This document shows positions 9,051 to 17,961 of a stretch of 39,961 nucleotides of DNA, piece by piece. A program made the translations under genes and the position numbers. The stretch covers positions 1,083,455 through 1,123,415 of the forward strand of contig JXCB02000002.1 in assembly GCA_000828075.3 (NCBI GenBank), written 5' to 3'. Source of the DNA: Tolypothrix campylonemoides VB511288. GTDB taxonomy: Bacteria; Cyanobacteriota; Cyanobacteriia; Cyanobacteriales; Nostocaceae. Position 1 is the stretch's first letter, and each line of letters opens with the position of its first letter. The notes below the pieces were generated by a model that saw only the letters and a list, made by a program, of their open reading frames with translations, was not told the DNA's origin and searched no databases.

Positions 9051-9815
9051 TTAACTTTTGAAAAAAATCTCATAGGGCAAAAAGAAACGCGCAAGAAAGC
9101 CGCTGGGTAAGCCAGGTATTTGAGAGGAGTAGGTTTCAATAGCTTGTTTTTTTCTGTCTTTAACAGAATCAATCGCTAATCGGTAAGCATTACCTATCTC
9201 CTCAAAGTTTAGATCAAAAGACAGTGGACTTTGCCAAAGCATCCAAATTGGATATTGTAAGAGTTCGGCTTGGATTCCTGATGCGGCGATCGCCTCCTGA
9301 ACCAACTCGTAAGTTGCTTCGTGATCTCCATGAGCGTCTTTTCTATGAGGAACATAAATCTCTTCTGGTATAAAGGACTGTAGCCGTTTCACTAACTCAT
9401 TAATTATGTATTGACGTTGGTCATCAGCCAGATTTTGCAAAGAACCATCGATTTGATTGAGAAAGTGAGTTTGGGAACTTGCAATTCCTAGAATATTTAG
9501 GGCATTCGTAGCTTCTTGCTGACGAATATCTGTGATTGTTTCTGGTGTAATCCAGTCGGGTCTACCATACCGTCCATCTGTCAGAAAAATGACCTCTACA
9601 GGCACTCCTAGTGACCGTTTCAAGGCAATAGTACCACCGCACCCCAGAGTTTCATCATCTTGATGGGGAGAAAACACCATTGCTGGTTTTTTACTCACTG
9701 TTAGTGGCTGACTTTTAAAATAGAAAATCCAGCGAGACAGGATCTCTGCACCGATAGAACGAAGCTGAACTCCTAAAATCACTCTTAAGTTACGAAAAAT
9801 TTGTCTGTTTCCCAT
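9051..9815 (-). CDS. PIG-L/LmbE family deacetylase
   Basis: 254 aa, ATG start. The zinc site is visible: PHQDDETLGCGG (His51, Asp54; family HPDDE with P replaced by Q) and PHRKDAHGDHEAT (third ligand His). Family members deacetylate N-acetylglucosamine-containing lipids, mycothiol or bacillithiol precursors, or antibiotics. Nothing nearby identifies the substrate. A membrane segment is not evident. Located 61 bp downstream of mutT on the same strand, so possibly cotranscribed. Confidence 0.85.
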   Translation of the reverse strand: MGNRQIFRNLRVILGVQLRSIGAEILSRWIFYFKSQPLTVSKKPAMVFSPHQDDETLGCGGTIALKRSLGVPVEVIFLTDGRYGRPDWITPETITDIRQQEATNALNILGIASSQTHFLNQIDGSLQNLADDQRQYIINELVKRLQSFIPEEIYVPHRKDAHGDHEATYELVQEAIAASGIQAELLQYPIWMLWQSPLSFDLNFEEIGNAYRLAIDSVKDRKKQAIETYSSQIPGLPSGFLARFFLPYEIFFKS

Positions 9816-10027
9816 ATTCTTCCATGCTTGTCTTTTTTGCGGTGATTGGTGAGAATTTTCTCTACAATATTTCGATATGATTCTGTAAGTGCTAAGTCAT
9901 ACTATTATTCATTCCGTAAGCTATCACACAACTGCACTGAGTAAAATATTTTCCAGAAACTTTTGTTTTACCTTTCGTGCTATATGTGCGAATTTCAAAT
10001 TTTAATATTTGCTTTAACTTCCGAGTT

Positions 10028-11407
10028 ATGATCCAAAAAACCTCTAGCTCTCTCATCGATACTTTACGCGATCGCCGACAAAGACTAGCCAACCTCATTG
10101 ATTTTCCGGCAATTCTTTGGTCAGGAAGTAGCAGCCCGCGTAACTTTCCAGCAAATGTCTTTCCGTTCCGTGCAAGCAGTCATTTCCTGTACTTTGCAGG
10201 GCTTCCATTGCCCAATGCAGCAATTCGGCTTGCAGCAGGTAAGCTAGAACTCTTCATGGATGATCCCCAACCAGAAAGCGCTCTTTGGCATGGAGAAACG
10301 CCTCATCGTGAGGAAATTGCTCAGATGATTGCAGCAGACGCTGCTAGACCAATGGCAGAATTAGAATTGTGGACAGAAGATGCAGCAACAATTGCCGCAC
10401 AAGATGCTGCTACTTGGACACAGCAGTCACAGCTTTTGAATAGATGGGTTTTGCCCCAAAAGCCACCGGAAGGAACCGACTTGGAGTTAGCCAAGGCAAT
10501 TATTTCGTTACGCCTCATCCACGACGATGGGGCATTAGCCGAACTCCGAAAAGCTGCCGCTGTCACCGTAGAAGCTCACAAAGCTGGCATGGCGGCGACA
10601 ACTCGCGCCAAAATTGAAGCAGAAGTCCGTGCGGCGATGGAAGGAGTCATTATTAGCAATAATATGACCACGTCCTACACCAGTATCGTCACAGTTCACG
10701 GCGAAGTTCTGCACAACGACCAATATCACCATCCACTGCAACCAGGCGACTTGGTGCTTGGTGATGTTGGCGCTGAAACCGAAATGGGTTGGGCTGCTGA
10801 TGTGACTCGTACTTGGTCGGTTACTGGCAAATTTTCATCTACCCAAAGAGATATTTATGATATTGTATTAGCGGCTCATGATGCTTGCATCGCCAAGATA
10901 GATCCTGGCGTGGAGTATCAAGATTTACATTTACTCGCCTGTAGTGTGATTGCAGAAGGCTTGGTGGATTTAGGCATTTTACAAGGAAACCCCCAAGATT
11001 TAGTAGAAATGGACGCCCACACGCTCTTTTTTCCCCACGGTATCGGTCATTTGCTGGGTTTAGATGTCCATGATATGGAAGATTTGGGAGATTTAGCAGG
11101 TTATGAAGAGGAACGCACAAGGAGTAACCGTTTTGGTTTAGGCTACTTGCGTTTAAATCGTCCCTTACGTCCGGGAATGTTAGTCACAATTGAGCCGGGA
11201 TTTTATCAAGTTCCAGCAATTTTAAATGATGCCAATTGGCGTTCCAAATATCAGAATGTTGTTAACTGGGAACGCTTAGCTCAATTTGCCGACGTGCGAG
11301 GAATTCGCATTGAAGATGATGTTTTAGTGACAGAACAAGGGAGTGAAGTTTTAACTGCGGCATTGCCGACACAAGCCAGTGCTGTCGAAAATTTAGTACG
11401 TGGTTAA
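10028..11407 (+). CDS. pepP: Xaa-Pro aminopeptidase (aminopeptidase P, M24B)
   Basis: 459 aa from ATG 10028; the open frame reaches 17 codons further upstream, but that extension is AT-rich and non-homologous in character. The N-terminal AMP_N domain (FPFRASSHFLYFAGLPLPNAA) is followed by a pita-bread peptidase domain with all five metal ligands: Asp in GDVGAE, Asp in ADVTRTW, His in FPHGIGHLLGLDVHD, Glu in TIEPGFY and Glu in RIEDDVLV. It removes N-terminal residues preceding proline using two Mn ions in the cytosol. Divergent from the PIG-L gene. Confidence 0.92.
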   Translation: MIQKTSSSLIDTLRDRRQRLANLIDFPAILWSGSSSPRNFPANVFPFRASSHFLYFAGLPLPNAAIRLAAGKLELFMDDPQPESALWHGETPHREEIAQMIAADAARPMAELELWTEDAATIAAQDAATWTQQSQLLNRWVLPQKPPEGTDLELAKAIISLRLIHDDGALAELRKAAAVTVEAHKAGMAATTRAKIEAEVRAAMEGVIISNNMTTSYTSIVTVHGEVLHNDQYHHPLQPGDLVLGDVGAETEMGWAADVTRTWSVTGKFSSTQRDIYDIVLAAHDACIAKIDPGVEYQDLHLLACSVIAEGLVDLGILQGNPQDLVEMDAHTLFFPHGIGHLLGLDVHDMEDLGDLAGYEEERTRSNRFGLGYLRLNRPLRPGMLVTIEPGFYQVPAILNDANWRSKYQNVVNWERLAQFADVRGIRIEDDVLVTEQGSEVLTAALPTQASAVENLVRG

Positions 11408-11653
11408 GGGAGTACCAAAAAATAAATTATCCATTATTTAGGGTGGCTTTCGGCGCACGACAGTTGAGGTTTTACATGCAGGACTTGCATTGCGCCGTAA
11501 CCCACCATTGTTTGGCTCACTATAAATTGGAGATTTTTTTAATTGAAAGTCCCTTAAAAAGGACAATGACTTGTCGCTAATAGCTTGACTTTTAAGCAAA
11601 TGGTTAATTATCACTAAAGGTGACTGGGGATTGGGGATTGGGTTATCAAGCAT

Positions 11654-12295
11654 TTATTTTTGTTGAATTTGGCTTTTCACCCATTTACGAAATTCCCTAA
11701 CCAACTCTAAATAATCTTCCTGCCCAACCTGTTGTAAAAAGTTAGCAATTTCTCGAATGGGTAGATTAGGAAAAGCTAAACTTTGGTTAACAGCTACATA
11801 TTTATAAGAAGATTGTAATATATGAATAGTGAAAGAATTGCCGTCATATCGCCAAATCTCAGGGACGCCTATTTCTGCATAAACTTGAAAACGATTATCT
11901 GAACTACTCGTAACGTCAATTTCTACAACTAAATCTGGTGGTGGGTCTTGTTGCAAATTGATTCTTTTTTTACTTCTAACCGCATTAATATTTGTAATAT
12001 AAAAGCATTCATCTGGTTCTGCACCACTTAATTCGGGACGTTTGAAAGTCGTGGAACCAAGGGGATAAATCCTAATGTCTAATTCTTCAGCCAAAGTTTC
12101 GACAAATCGACCGACTACCTTTTTGTAAATTTCATGTTCAGGAGAAGGAGCCATTATTTCCAAATTACCACGATTATACGTGAGCCTTAAGCGACGACTA
12201 GCATTAAGTTCAGTGAGCAAAGTTTCATAAGTTTGCCAGCTAATACCTGATAAGTGAATTATTTCTTGAGGCTGAATCAGAGTTTTGCTAGTCAT
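11654..12295 (-). CDS. Uma2-family protein (DUF820, restriction-endonuclease-like fold)
   Basis: 213 aa, ATG start. Uma2 signature: LRLTYNRGNLEIMAPSPEHE near the N-terminus and PDLVVEIDVTSSSDNRFQVY then IGVPEIWRYDG. The family has a PD-(D/E)xK nuclease fold and is massively expanded in cyanobacteria; its function is unclear. The Asp and Glu of the core are present, but the lysine usually found shortly after the SSS segment (KF.IY) is Arg here (RFQVY), which may affect catalysis. It stands alone next to two MITE-like repeats. Confidence 0.85.
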   Translation of the reverse strand: MTSKTLIQPQEIIHLSGISWQTYETLLTELNASRRLRLTYNRGNLEIMAPSPEHEIYKKVVGRFVETLAEELDIRIYPLGSTTFKRPELSGAEPDECFYITNINAVRSKKRINLQQDPPPDLVVEIDVTSSSDNRFQVYAEIGVPEIWRYDGNSFTIHILQSSYKYVAVNQSLAFPNLPIREIANFLQQVGQEDYLELVREFRKWVKSQIQQK

Positions 12296-12345
12296 ATCAA
12301 TAAATTGGCAAATAGAAAATATTTATTACCTTTATTTTCAAGGCT

Positions 12346-12440
12346 ATAGCAATCCTAAATCATTTGTGAACAAGATTCCCGACTTCTTTAAGAAGTCGGG
12401 AATCTGGCGGGATTTTCACAAATCTGCGGAGGATTGCTAT
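12346..12440. repeat. 95-bp MITE-like inverted-repeat element
   Basis: Terminal inverted repeats ATAGCAATCCT (12346-12356) and AGGATTGCTAT (12430-12440) are perfect. An internal 33-bp near-palindrome (12373-12405) has a 16-bp perfect arm (AGATTCCCGACTTCTT). No coding capacity. Resembles non-autonomous interspersed repeats of filamentous cyanobacteria. Confidence 0.75.
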
Positions 12441-12570
12441 ATGTAGCACAATACGGTTCAGTTAAGCATTTTTTTCTTCTCTCTGTGTCCTCTGCGCCTC
12501 TGCGGTTCTTTAAAAAATTTGACTTTGACAAAGAGTTTTAGCCCTAACTGAACCGTATTGATATATAGCA
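12435..12570. repeat. 136-bp MITE-like element overlapping the first
   Basis: Outer repeats TGCTATAT (12435-12442) and ATATAGCA (12563-12570) enclose a 16-bp perfect inverted repeat (CAATACGGTTCAGTTA at 12449-12464 against 12545-12560). The interior carries a CT-rich segment of the CTCTGCGCCTCTGCGG type seen often between cyanobacterial genes. It shares its first six bases with the end of the neighbouring element. Confidence 0.75.
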
Positions 12571-12690
12571 GGGGACTGGGAGTACAGACGCCCTGGTGGG
12601 GACTGGGTAAAAAGTCTTTTTGTGTCTAGGTTTTATCATCTGTTGATGTCCTAACCACCTTGACTGTTGCTAGATCTACACTCTTATCAC

Positions 12691-13803
12691 CTAACTAGAA
12701 ATTCCTAACTTTGGTTGATTTAAAGTTTCCCAGACTACAAGCCATTTTGTCTCCAACTGTGTTGCCTGGTTAATTTTTACACTACTCAAGTTGGCACCAT
12801 TGAGATTGGCTCTGCTGAGATCAGCGCCTTCCAAATTAGCACCTTCCAGGTTAGCATTCTCTAAATTGGCATCGCTGAGGTTGGCGTTCTTCAAATTGGC
12901 ACCACAGAGGTTAGCACCACAAAGGTTACTATTGCTGAGGTTTGCCTCCTTAAGGTTGGCATTGCTGAGATTCGTTTCTTTAAGAAAGGCACTGCTAAGG
13001 TTCGCATTCCTAAGTTTGGTGCTATTCATATAGGCACTACTAAGATTAGCACCTAAAAGCGTGGCATTACTAAGATTGCCACGCCATAAATAGACACTAC
13101 TGAGGTTTGCACTGCTGAGGTTTGCACTCCTTAAGTCAGCATTACTGAGGTTGGCATTACTGAGATCTGCATCTTTCAAGTCAGCATTGCTGAGGTTGGC
13201 ATTACTGAGATTTGCATCTTTTAAGTCAGCATTGCTAAGGTTGGCATTTATCAAATCAGCACTGCTTAGGTTTGCATTCTTCAGGTTGGCATTACTGAGG
13301 TTGGTATCTACTAATTGAGTACCACTAAGGTTACCATTCGATATGGTGGCTCCACTGAGGTTGGCACTAGTGAGGTTGCTACCGCTGAGGTACACACAGT
13401 TGAAATCAACTCCTGCTAATTGAGCATTGCTAAGGTTAGCAAGGATGAGGTTAAGACTGTTAATGTCTTGATTGTGAGATTTTAGATTCATGATTTGCTC
13501 AAGCAAATCAGATTGACAATCAAGTTCTTTTTGTGCGTCACTGAAGTCTGTGTTGTTAAGAGCTTGAGAAATTGTGAATATTTTTTCAGACTCCTTCTCG
13601 ACGCGTTGCTGTTGGCTCCAAGCAAAAAATAAAGTACATAAACATAGGTACAAACCAACTACAAACCCTGGTGGTTTACCTTTTGTCAACAGGAGCATGA
13701 CGGTAAAACCTGAGCCAACCCAAGCCATTGGCTTGACTAACGAAATCACTCTAGTCTTCACTTCTCGATAGACACTAAATTTTTTACGGTTAGTTAAAGT
13801 CAT
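12691..13803 (-). CDS. Membrane-anchored pentapeptide-repeat protein
   Basis: 370 aa, ATG start. Two hydrophobic segments near the N-terminus (about residues 26-40 and 47-63) suggest membrane anchoring. After a ~60-residue linker come about 40 tandem A(N/D)LSN-type pentapeptides (about residues 120-345), predicted to fold as a right-handed quadrilateral beta-helix. The short C-terminal tail is unrelated. Pentapeptide proteins are abundant in cyanobacteria; functions range from thylakoid/heterocyst roles to gyrase protection, and none can be assigned here. The 15-bp codon repetition also creates spurious open frames on the opposite strand. Confidence 0.85.
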   Translation of the reverse strand: MTLTNRKKFSVYREVKTRVISLVKPMAWVGSGFTVMLLLTKGKPPGFVVGLYLCLCTLFFAWSQQQRVEKESEKIFTISQALNNTDFSDAQKELDCQSDLLEQIMNLKSHNQDINSLNLILANLSNAQLAGVDFNCVYLSGSNLTSANLSGATISNGNLSGTQLVDTNLSNANLKNANLSSADLINANLSNADLKDANLSNANLSNADLKDADLSNANLSNADLRSANLSSANLSSVYLWRGNLSNATLLGANLSSAYMNSTKLRNANLSSAFLKETNLSNANLKEANLSNSNLCGANLCGANLKNANLSDANLENANLEGANLEGADLSRANLNGANLSSVKINQATQLETKWLVVWETLNQPKLGISS

Positions 13804-14784
13804 GCCTGGTACCTTTCTTGCCTTTGTTGGAATTACTGAAATTTGTTTAAAACTGACTAGCTATTCAACCTATAAGCAAAAGCCATAGAAGAACCTTAAA
13901 TGTCAATATGCTCAAACCTGGCATACTGTGGTAGACACGAGCCATTTCCTTGCAGGCAAACATCATGCTCATAAGATGCATTTATCATGTGATGTGCTGC
14001 CTGATTAACTTTAAAATTCGAGAATATAATTTAGGACAAGTTTTGTTGGTTTAAGCTACCCTGAAGGAAGTGACCAAGAAAAGCATTGCTGCTGAATGCG
14101 TCCTGATTTTGCTGGTAAATATACCTGATAAATATGTATAATTATATACTAATATTTCGTAAGAAGTCTTTCTATATTTTTTGTCTGTCAAAGTTTACTG
14201 ACAGCATCATTTATTATCAAAATCTCTTTAGAACCTTAACTACAAGCCGCGTGTGATGCACCTTTTTTATGATTCTGATTTGTAGAGGGCGTTCAATTGA
14301 TAACGCCAACAATATCTTATTGAACCCTTCTTTTAAATGCTGTAGATGAGCTTGTGACTCAAAGGGTAATCTAAATATTTTAAAAACTATGATGGTTCAA
14401 CTACAACTTTGTCTTTCACTACTTACTTTCACTACTTACCATTAAAGTATCATTCTTTTTTCATTATTATAACAATTATAAAAAACTCAAATAAAGTCTA
14501 AATATTTATATAAAATAAGAAGTGTATTTGACGAAAAGGAAAAACTTAAATATATTCATATTTTTATAATTTCTTTATAATAATTTTATAATTATCAAAC
14601 TTGTAGACGCACTTAGGGTAGCTTTGTATAGGGCAAAGCAAAGTATAAAATTTTTCTTTTCCTTGCTCTTTTCTCCTCTAGACTTTCTACATAGTATCCC
14701 TTTGCTACAGTGGAAGTTAAAAAACACTAAGCTGTATATAGCGCGTTAAAACTCTGCTGCTAACTACCTGTCACTTAACTGATT
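13804..14784. other. 980-bp AT-rich gene-free region upstream of ffh
   Basis: No open frame with recognisable content. The 3' half is very AT-rich. A short direct duplication (CTTTCACTACTTA twice, around 14412-14438) and a small hairpin GGGCGTT...AACGCC near 14287 are present. It presumably includes the ffh promoter, but no clear -35/-10 pair can be defended. Confidence 0.5.
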
Positions 14785-16239
14785 ATGTTTGAAGCACTAG
14801 CTGACCGTTTAGAATCTACCTGGAAGAAACTCCGAGGTCAGGATAAAATTTCCCAATCCAATATTCAAGAAGCTTTGCGGGAAGTGCGTCGCGCCCTGTT
14901 AGAAGCGGATGTCAATCTTCAGGTAGTTAAAGATTTTGTCACCGAAGTTGAAGCCAAGGCACAGGGATCAGAGGTCATTGCTGGCGTACGACCTGACCAA
15001 CAGTTCATCAAAATTGTCTACGATGAGCTGGTAAAGGTGATGGGGGAAGAAAACGTTCCTTTAGCACAGGTTGACCAGCCTCCTACAGTTGTGCTGATGG
15101 CAGGGTTGCAGGGTACTGGGAAAACAACTGCTACTGCCAAGTTAGCTTTGCATCTACGTAAATTAGAACGTAGCTGCTTAATGGTGGCGACAGACGTGTA
15201 TCGTCCAGCAGCGATCGACCAACTGGTGACACTAGGTAAACAGATTGACGTGCCAGTATTTGAGCTAGGATCTGATGCTGACCCGGTTGAAATTGCGCGG
15301 CAGGGTGTGGAACGCGGCAGAGCAGAAGGGATTGATACAGTCATTATTGATACTGCGGGTCGCTTGCAAATAGACCAAGATATGATGGCGGAGTTAGCCC
15401 GTATCAAAGAAACTGTCCAACCCAATGAAACGCTGTTGGTGGTGGACGCCATGACTGGTCAAGAAGCAGCCAATTTGACCCGCACTTTCCACGAACAGAT
15501 TGGCATCACTGGTGCAATTCTCACCAAGTTGGATGGCGATAGCCGAGGTGGAGCAGCACTGTCTGTGCGGCAGATCTCAGGAGCACCGATCAAATTTGTT
15601 GGTGTGGGTGAAAAGGTTGAGGCTCTGCAACCGTTTTATCCTGAGCGCATGGCATCCCGGATTTTAGGGATGGGCGATGTTCTGACGTTGGTAGAAAAGG
15701 CTCAGGAAGAAATTGACCTTGCCGATGCCCAGAAAATGCAGGAGAAAATTCTGTCAGCGAAGTTCGACTTTACTGACTTTCTTAAGCAAATGCGCCTGCT
15801 CAAGAACATGGGTTCGCTGGGAGGAATCATGAAATTGATTCCAGGGATGAACAAGCTGTCAGATGAACAACTCAAGCAAGGCGAAACTCAGCTTAAGCGC
15901 TGTGAAGCGATGATTAATTCCATGACCCGCCAAGAACGTACTAACCCCGATTTGTTGGCAAGTTCTCCGAGTCGGCGGCGGCGGATTGCTAATGGGTCTG
16001 GCTATAAGGAAGCAGATGTTAGTAAGCTGGTGAGTGACTTCCAAAAAATGCGTAATCTCATGCAGCAAATGGGTCAAGGAAGCTTTCCTGGTATGCCAGG
16101 AATGTTCGGTGGTATGGGTAATCCAGGGGCTGCTTTTAACCGTCCAGCTGCACCTGGTTGGCGGGGTTATACTGGCGGTGCTACCTCCAAAAAGAAGCCG
16201 AAGAAAGATAAAAAGAAGAAAGGCTTCGGTACGCTTTAG
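14785..16239 (+). CDS. ffh: Signal recognition particle protein Ffh (SRP54)
   Basis: 484 aa, ATG start. N domain, then a GTPase G domain with G1 GLQGTGKTT (107-115), the DTAGRLQID motif, and TKLDGDSRGGAALS. The M domain is Met-rich (FLKQMRLLKNMGSLGGIMKLIPGM) and carries the SRP-RNA-binding SRRRRIANGSG-type segment. The tail is Gly/Met-rich and ends in a Lys-rich stretch. Ffh binds 4.5S/6S SRP RNA and signal sequences and docks with FtsY for cotranslational membrane insertion. The gene leads a block with rpsP and a KH protein, an arrangement common in bacteria. Confidence 0.97.
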   Translation: MFEALADRLESTWKKLRGQDKISQSNIQEALREVRRALLEADVNLQVVKDFVTEVEAKAQGSEVIAGVRPDQQFIKIVYDELVKVMGEENVPLAQVDQPPTVVLMAGLQGTGKTTATAKLALHLRKLERSCLMVATDVYRPAAIDQLVTLGKQIDVPVFELGSDADPVEIARQGVERGRAEGIDTVIIDTAGRLQIDQDMMAELARIKETVQPNETLLVVDAMTGQEAANLTRTFHEQIGITGAILTKLDGDSRGGAALSVRQISGAPIKFVGVGEKVEALQPFYPERMASRILGMGDVLTLVEKAQEEIDLADAQKMQEKILSAKFDFTDFLKQMRLLKNMGSLGGIMKLIPGMNKLSDEQLKQGETQLKRCEAMINSMTRQERTNPDLLASSPSRRRRIANGSGYKEADVSKLVSDFQKMRNLMQQMGQGSFPGMPGMFGGMGNPGAAFNRPAAPGWRGYTGGATSKKKPKKDKKKKGFGTL

Positions 16240-16300
16240 TTATAAGTGAGTGCTTAGTTGCAACTAAAAAATAACAACTAACACCTGACACTGTGCAAGT

Positions 16301-16320
16301 GCTAAAATAAGCATTTTAGC
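16301..16320. terminator. Hairpin after ffh
   Basis: GCTAAAAT / ATTTTAGC, an 8-bp perfect stem with a 4-nt loop, lies 61 bp after the ffh stop. No T-tract follows, so it is weak as a terminator and could instead be an RNA-stability or processing element between ffh and rpsP. Confidence 0.35.
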
Positions 16321-16499
16321 ATCACTAGGTTCACCCGCCTACTTAATGGGAGGAGCCTACACAAATAGATAGACTGTTTTTAGAGGACTAACGTTGCCCT
16401 TTAAACTGTCTTCGGGAAGCTTCTATCTTCTATAATGTGACTTCCCCATAAACTTACTTGCAAACCGATTCCACAAAACAGGAGAATGATTTCTTAACC

Positions 16500-16760
16500 A
16501 TGATTAAACTGCGCCTGAAGCGATACGGTAAAAAGCGGGAAGCGAGTTACCGCATCATCGCTATCAACAGCCTCGCTCGCCGCGATGGTCGTCCTCTAGA
16601 AGAACTAGGTTTTTATAACCCTAGAACTGATGAAGTACGGCTGGACGTTCCCGGTATCGTCAAGCGACTAGAACAGGGCGCTCAACCGACTGACACAGTG
16701 CGTCGCATCCTACAAAAAGCTAATGTCCTTGAACAGGTTAGTGCAAAAGCCTCATCATAA
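16500..16760 (+). CDS. rpsP: 30S ribosomal protein S16
   Basis: 86 aa from ATG 16500; the upstream in-frame extension to 16458 is not part of the family. The sequence [19 protein letters not shown] is the canonical S16 start, followed by [16 protein letters not shown] and the [12 protein letters not shown] segment. S16 is an early-assembling small-subunit protein that binds 16S rRNA. It overlaps or abuts the KH gene downstream, which indicates translational coupling. Confidence 0.97.
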   Translation: MIKLRLKRYGKKREASYRIIAINSLARRDGRPLEELGFYNPRTDEVRLDVPGIVKRLEQGAQPTDTVRRILQKANVLEQVSAKASS

Positions 16761-17151
16761 GGTGGGAAAAATATCCGCCACAACCAGCCCAGACTACGTT
16801 GAACTAGTACGGTTTCTGATACAACCGTTTTTAGATTCTCCGCAGTCTTTAAGTATCGATTGTGAAATGTCTGGCACCGGCAAACGCGCTTGGATTCGCA
16901 TTGCTTTTGATAGCTCAGATAAAGGAAAAGTGTTTGGTCGCGGTGGACGCAATATTCAGGCGATTCGCACTGTAGTTGCCGCTGCAGCTACTGCTGCTGG
17001 ACAATCAGTGTACCTGGACATCTATGGCAGCACTGCTACTCGGGAGGGCTTGTCTTTTGATGACGACACACAAGAGCGATTACCGCCGCCAAAACCCAGA
17101 GAAAAACGTGGAAACGGGCACAAACCTATTGCTAGATCACGCTCCCGATAG
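16741..17151 (+). CDS. khpA: KH-domain RNA-binding protein (KhpA/YlqC type)
   Basis: About 136 aa. The KH core [22 protein letters not shown] contains the GxxG loop (GRGG) that contacts RNA. The C-terminus is basic and low-complexity. Start choice is uncertain: ATG 16723, GTG 16741 or GTG 16762, the last one base after the rpsP stop. I chose the middle one because no start has a clear Shine-Dalgarno; overlap with rpsP makes coupled translation likely in any case. KhpA proteins are small RNA chaperones; in many bacteria this gene sits between rpsP and rimM. No rimM follows here. Confidence 0.85.
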   Translation: MQKPHHKVGKISATTSPDYVELVRFLIQPFLDSPQSLSIDCEMSGTGKRAWIRIAFDSSDKGKVFGRGGRNIQAIRTVVAAAATAAGQSVYLDIYGSTATREGLSFDDDTQERLPPPKPREKRGNGHKPIARSRSR

Positions 17152-17311
17152 ATTTCAATTAGATTGTTGCCAACTGAAGTATCAAGTGTGTAGACCCCCA
17201 AAAGGAGACTTCCTGTAGGTTACGGTAGTATAGGTATGAAGTAAAGTACGGTGTATTTCAGCCTTTATACTTCAGCCTTTACCCTTGCCTTCATAGTTGA
17301 TACTTCAACCT

Positions 17312-17444
17312 TGTAGTGCCCGAAAGGGTGAAAAACGACTAAATTTGGTACGCGGGCATGGCTTGGTTAGTGCAATTGCTGGTTGTAGCGCAATACCCTA
17401 ATTTATAAACGGAATACTGCGCTCATCCGCAATTGGGCACTACA
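17312..17444. repeat. 133-bp inverted-repeat-bounded element in the rpsU upstream region
   Basis: Perfect 10-bp inverted repeats (TGTAGTGCCC at 17312-17321, GGGCACTACA at 17435-17444) bound a segment with a further internal AGCGCA/TGCGCT pair. It could be a MITE or a structured 5' leader of rpsU. The flanking 380-bp interval (17152-17531) holds no other gene. Confidence 0.5.
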
Positions 17445-17512
17445 TAGCAGTAGCATTGTGAACAGGCGATGCTAAATCAATTCTTCTCTCAAATTCATAA
17501 AAGAATCTCTGT

Positions 17513-17520
17513 AAGGAGGT
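17513..17520 (+). promoter_or_regulatory. Strong Shine-Dalgarno for rpsU
   Basis: AAGGAGGT, fully complementary to the 16S rRNA tail, lies 11 nt before the GTG at 17532. It fixes the start of a gene that would otherwise be missed because of its size. Confidence 0.85.
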
Positions 17521-17531
17521 GAAAACAGGGA

Positions 17532-17708
17532 GTGGCTGAAGTGCGTTTGGGTGAGAATGAGTCAATTGACTCGGCATTAAGGCGTTTTAAAAAGAAAATT
17601 CAGAAAGCTGGAATTTTATCAGAGATCAAGCGCCGGGAAAGATACGAAAAACCCAGCTTGCGTCGTAAGCGCAAAGCGGAAACGGCACGCAAAGGGGGTC
17701 GCTATTAA
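17532..17708 (+). CDS. rpsU: 30S ribosomal protein S21
   Basis: 58 aa, GTG start read as Met, TAA stop. The translation begins [20 protein letters not shown], continues with [20 protein letters not shown] and ends in an Arg/Lys-rich tail ([18 protein letters not shown]). This is the bS21 family with its usual length and basic composition. bS21 binds near the 3' end of 16S rRNA and affects initiation. In cyanobacteria rpsU is often a stand-alone gene with a long leader, as here, and followed by its own terminator. Confidence 0.95.
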   Translation: MAEVRLGENESIDSALRRFKKKIQKAGILSEIKRRERYEKPSLRRKRKAETARKGGRY

Positions 17709-17799
17709 ATCAAAGGAATGTCTTTGATTGTGGCGGTTGACCAATGCTAATTAGCTGTTAAAGTTAAGCTTTGAATTTGTTGGAAATCCAAGCAAGATA

Positions 17800-17836
17800 A
17801 AGTAGAGAAGTGATTCTGTGCTTCTCTACTTTTGAT
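17800..17836 (+). terminator. rpsU intrinsic terminator
   Basis: An 11-bp perfect stem (AAGTAGAGAAG / CTTCTCTACTT) with a 10-nt loop is followed by a short T-rich tail (TTGATT), 91 bp after the rpsU stop and before phoH. Confidence 0.8.
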
Positions 17837-17961
17837 TACAAGTCTTAATTTAGACGCAAATGTTCTCAAGAAATAAAGCAAAAAAATTATTTGAATTGTC
17901 TAGTTCAAGTAAGGTGTATTGAGTATTTTTATAATAATGGATTGTGAATTAAAAATTTATG

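Noticed and set aside
11438-11653. 71-aa minus-strand frame
   Set aside because: It lies over an imperfect inverted repeat (GGTGG...CCACC, about 11441-11507) and low-complexity text; no domain.
12791-13033. 80-aa plus-strand frame of LRLAL-type repeats
   Set aside because: Antisense shadow of the pentapeptide-repeat gene.
17341-17460. Possible tRNA or riboswitch before rpsU
   Set aside because: No cloverleaf with a plausible anticodon and no known riboswitch core could be built.
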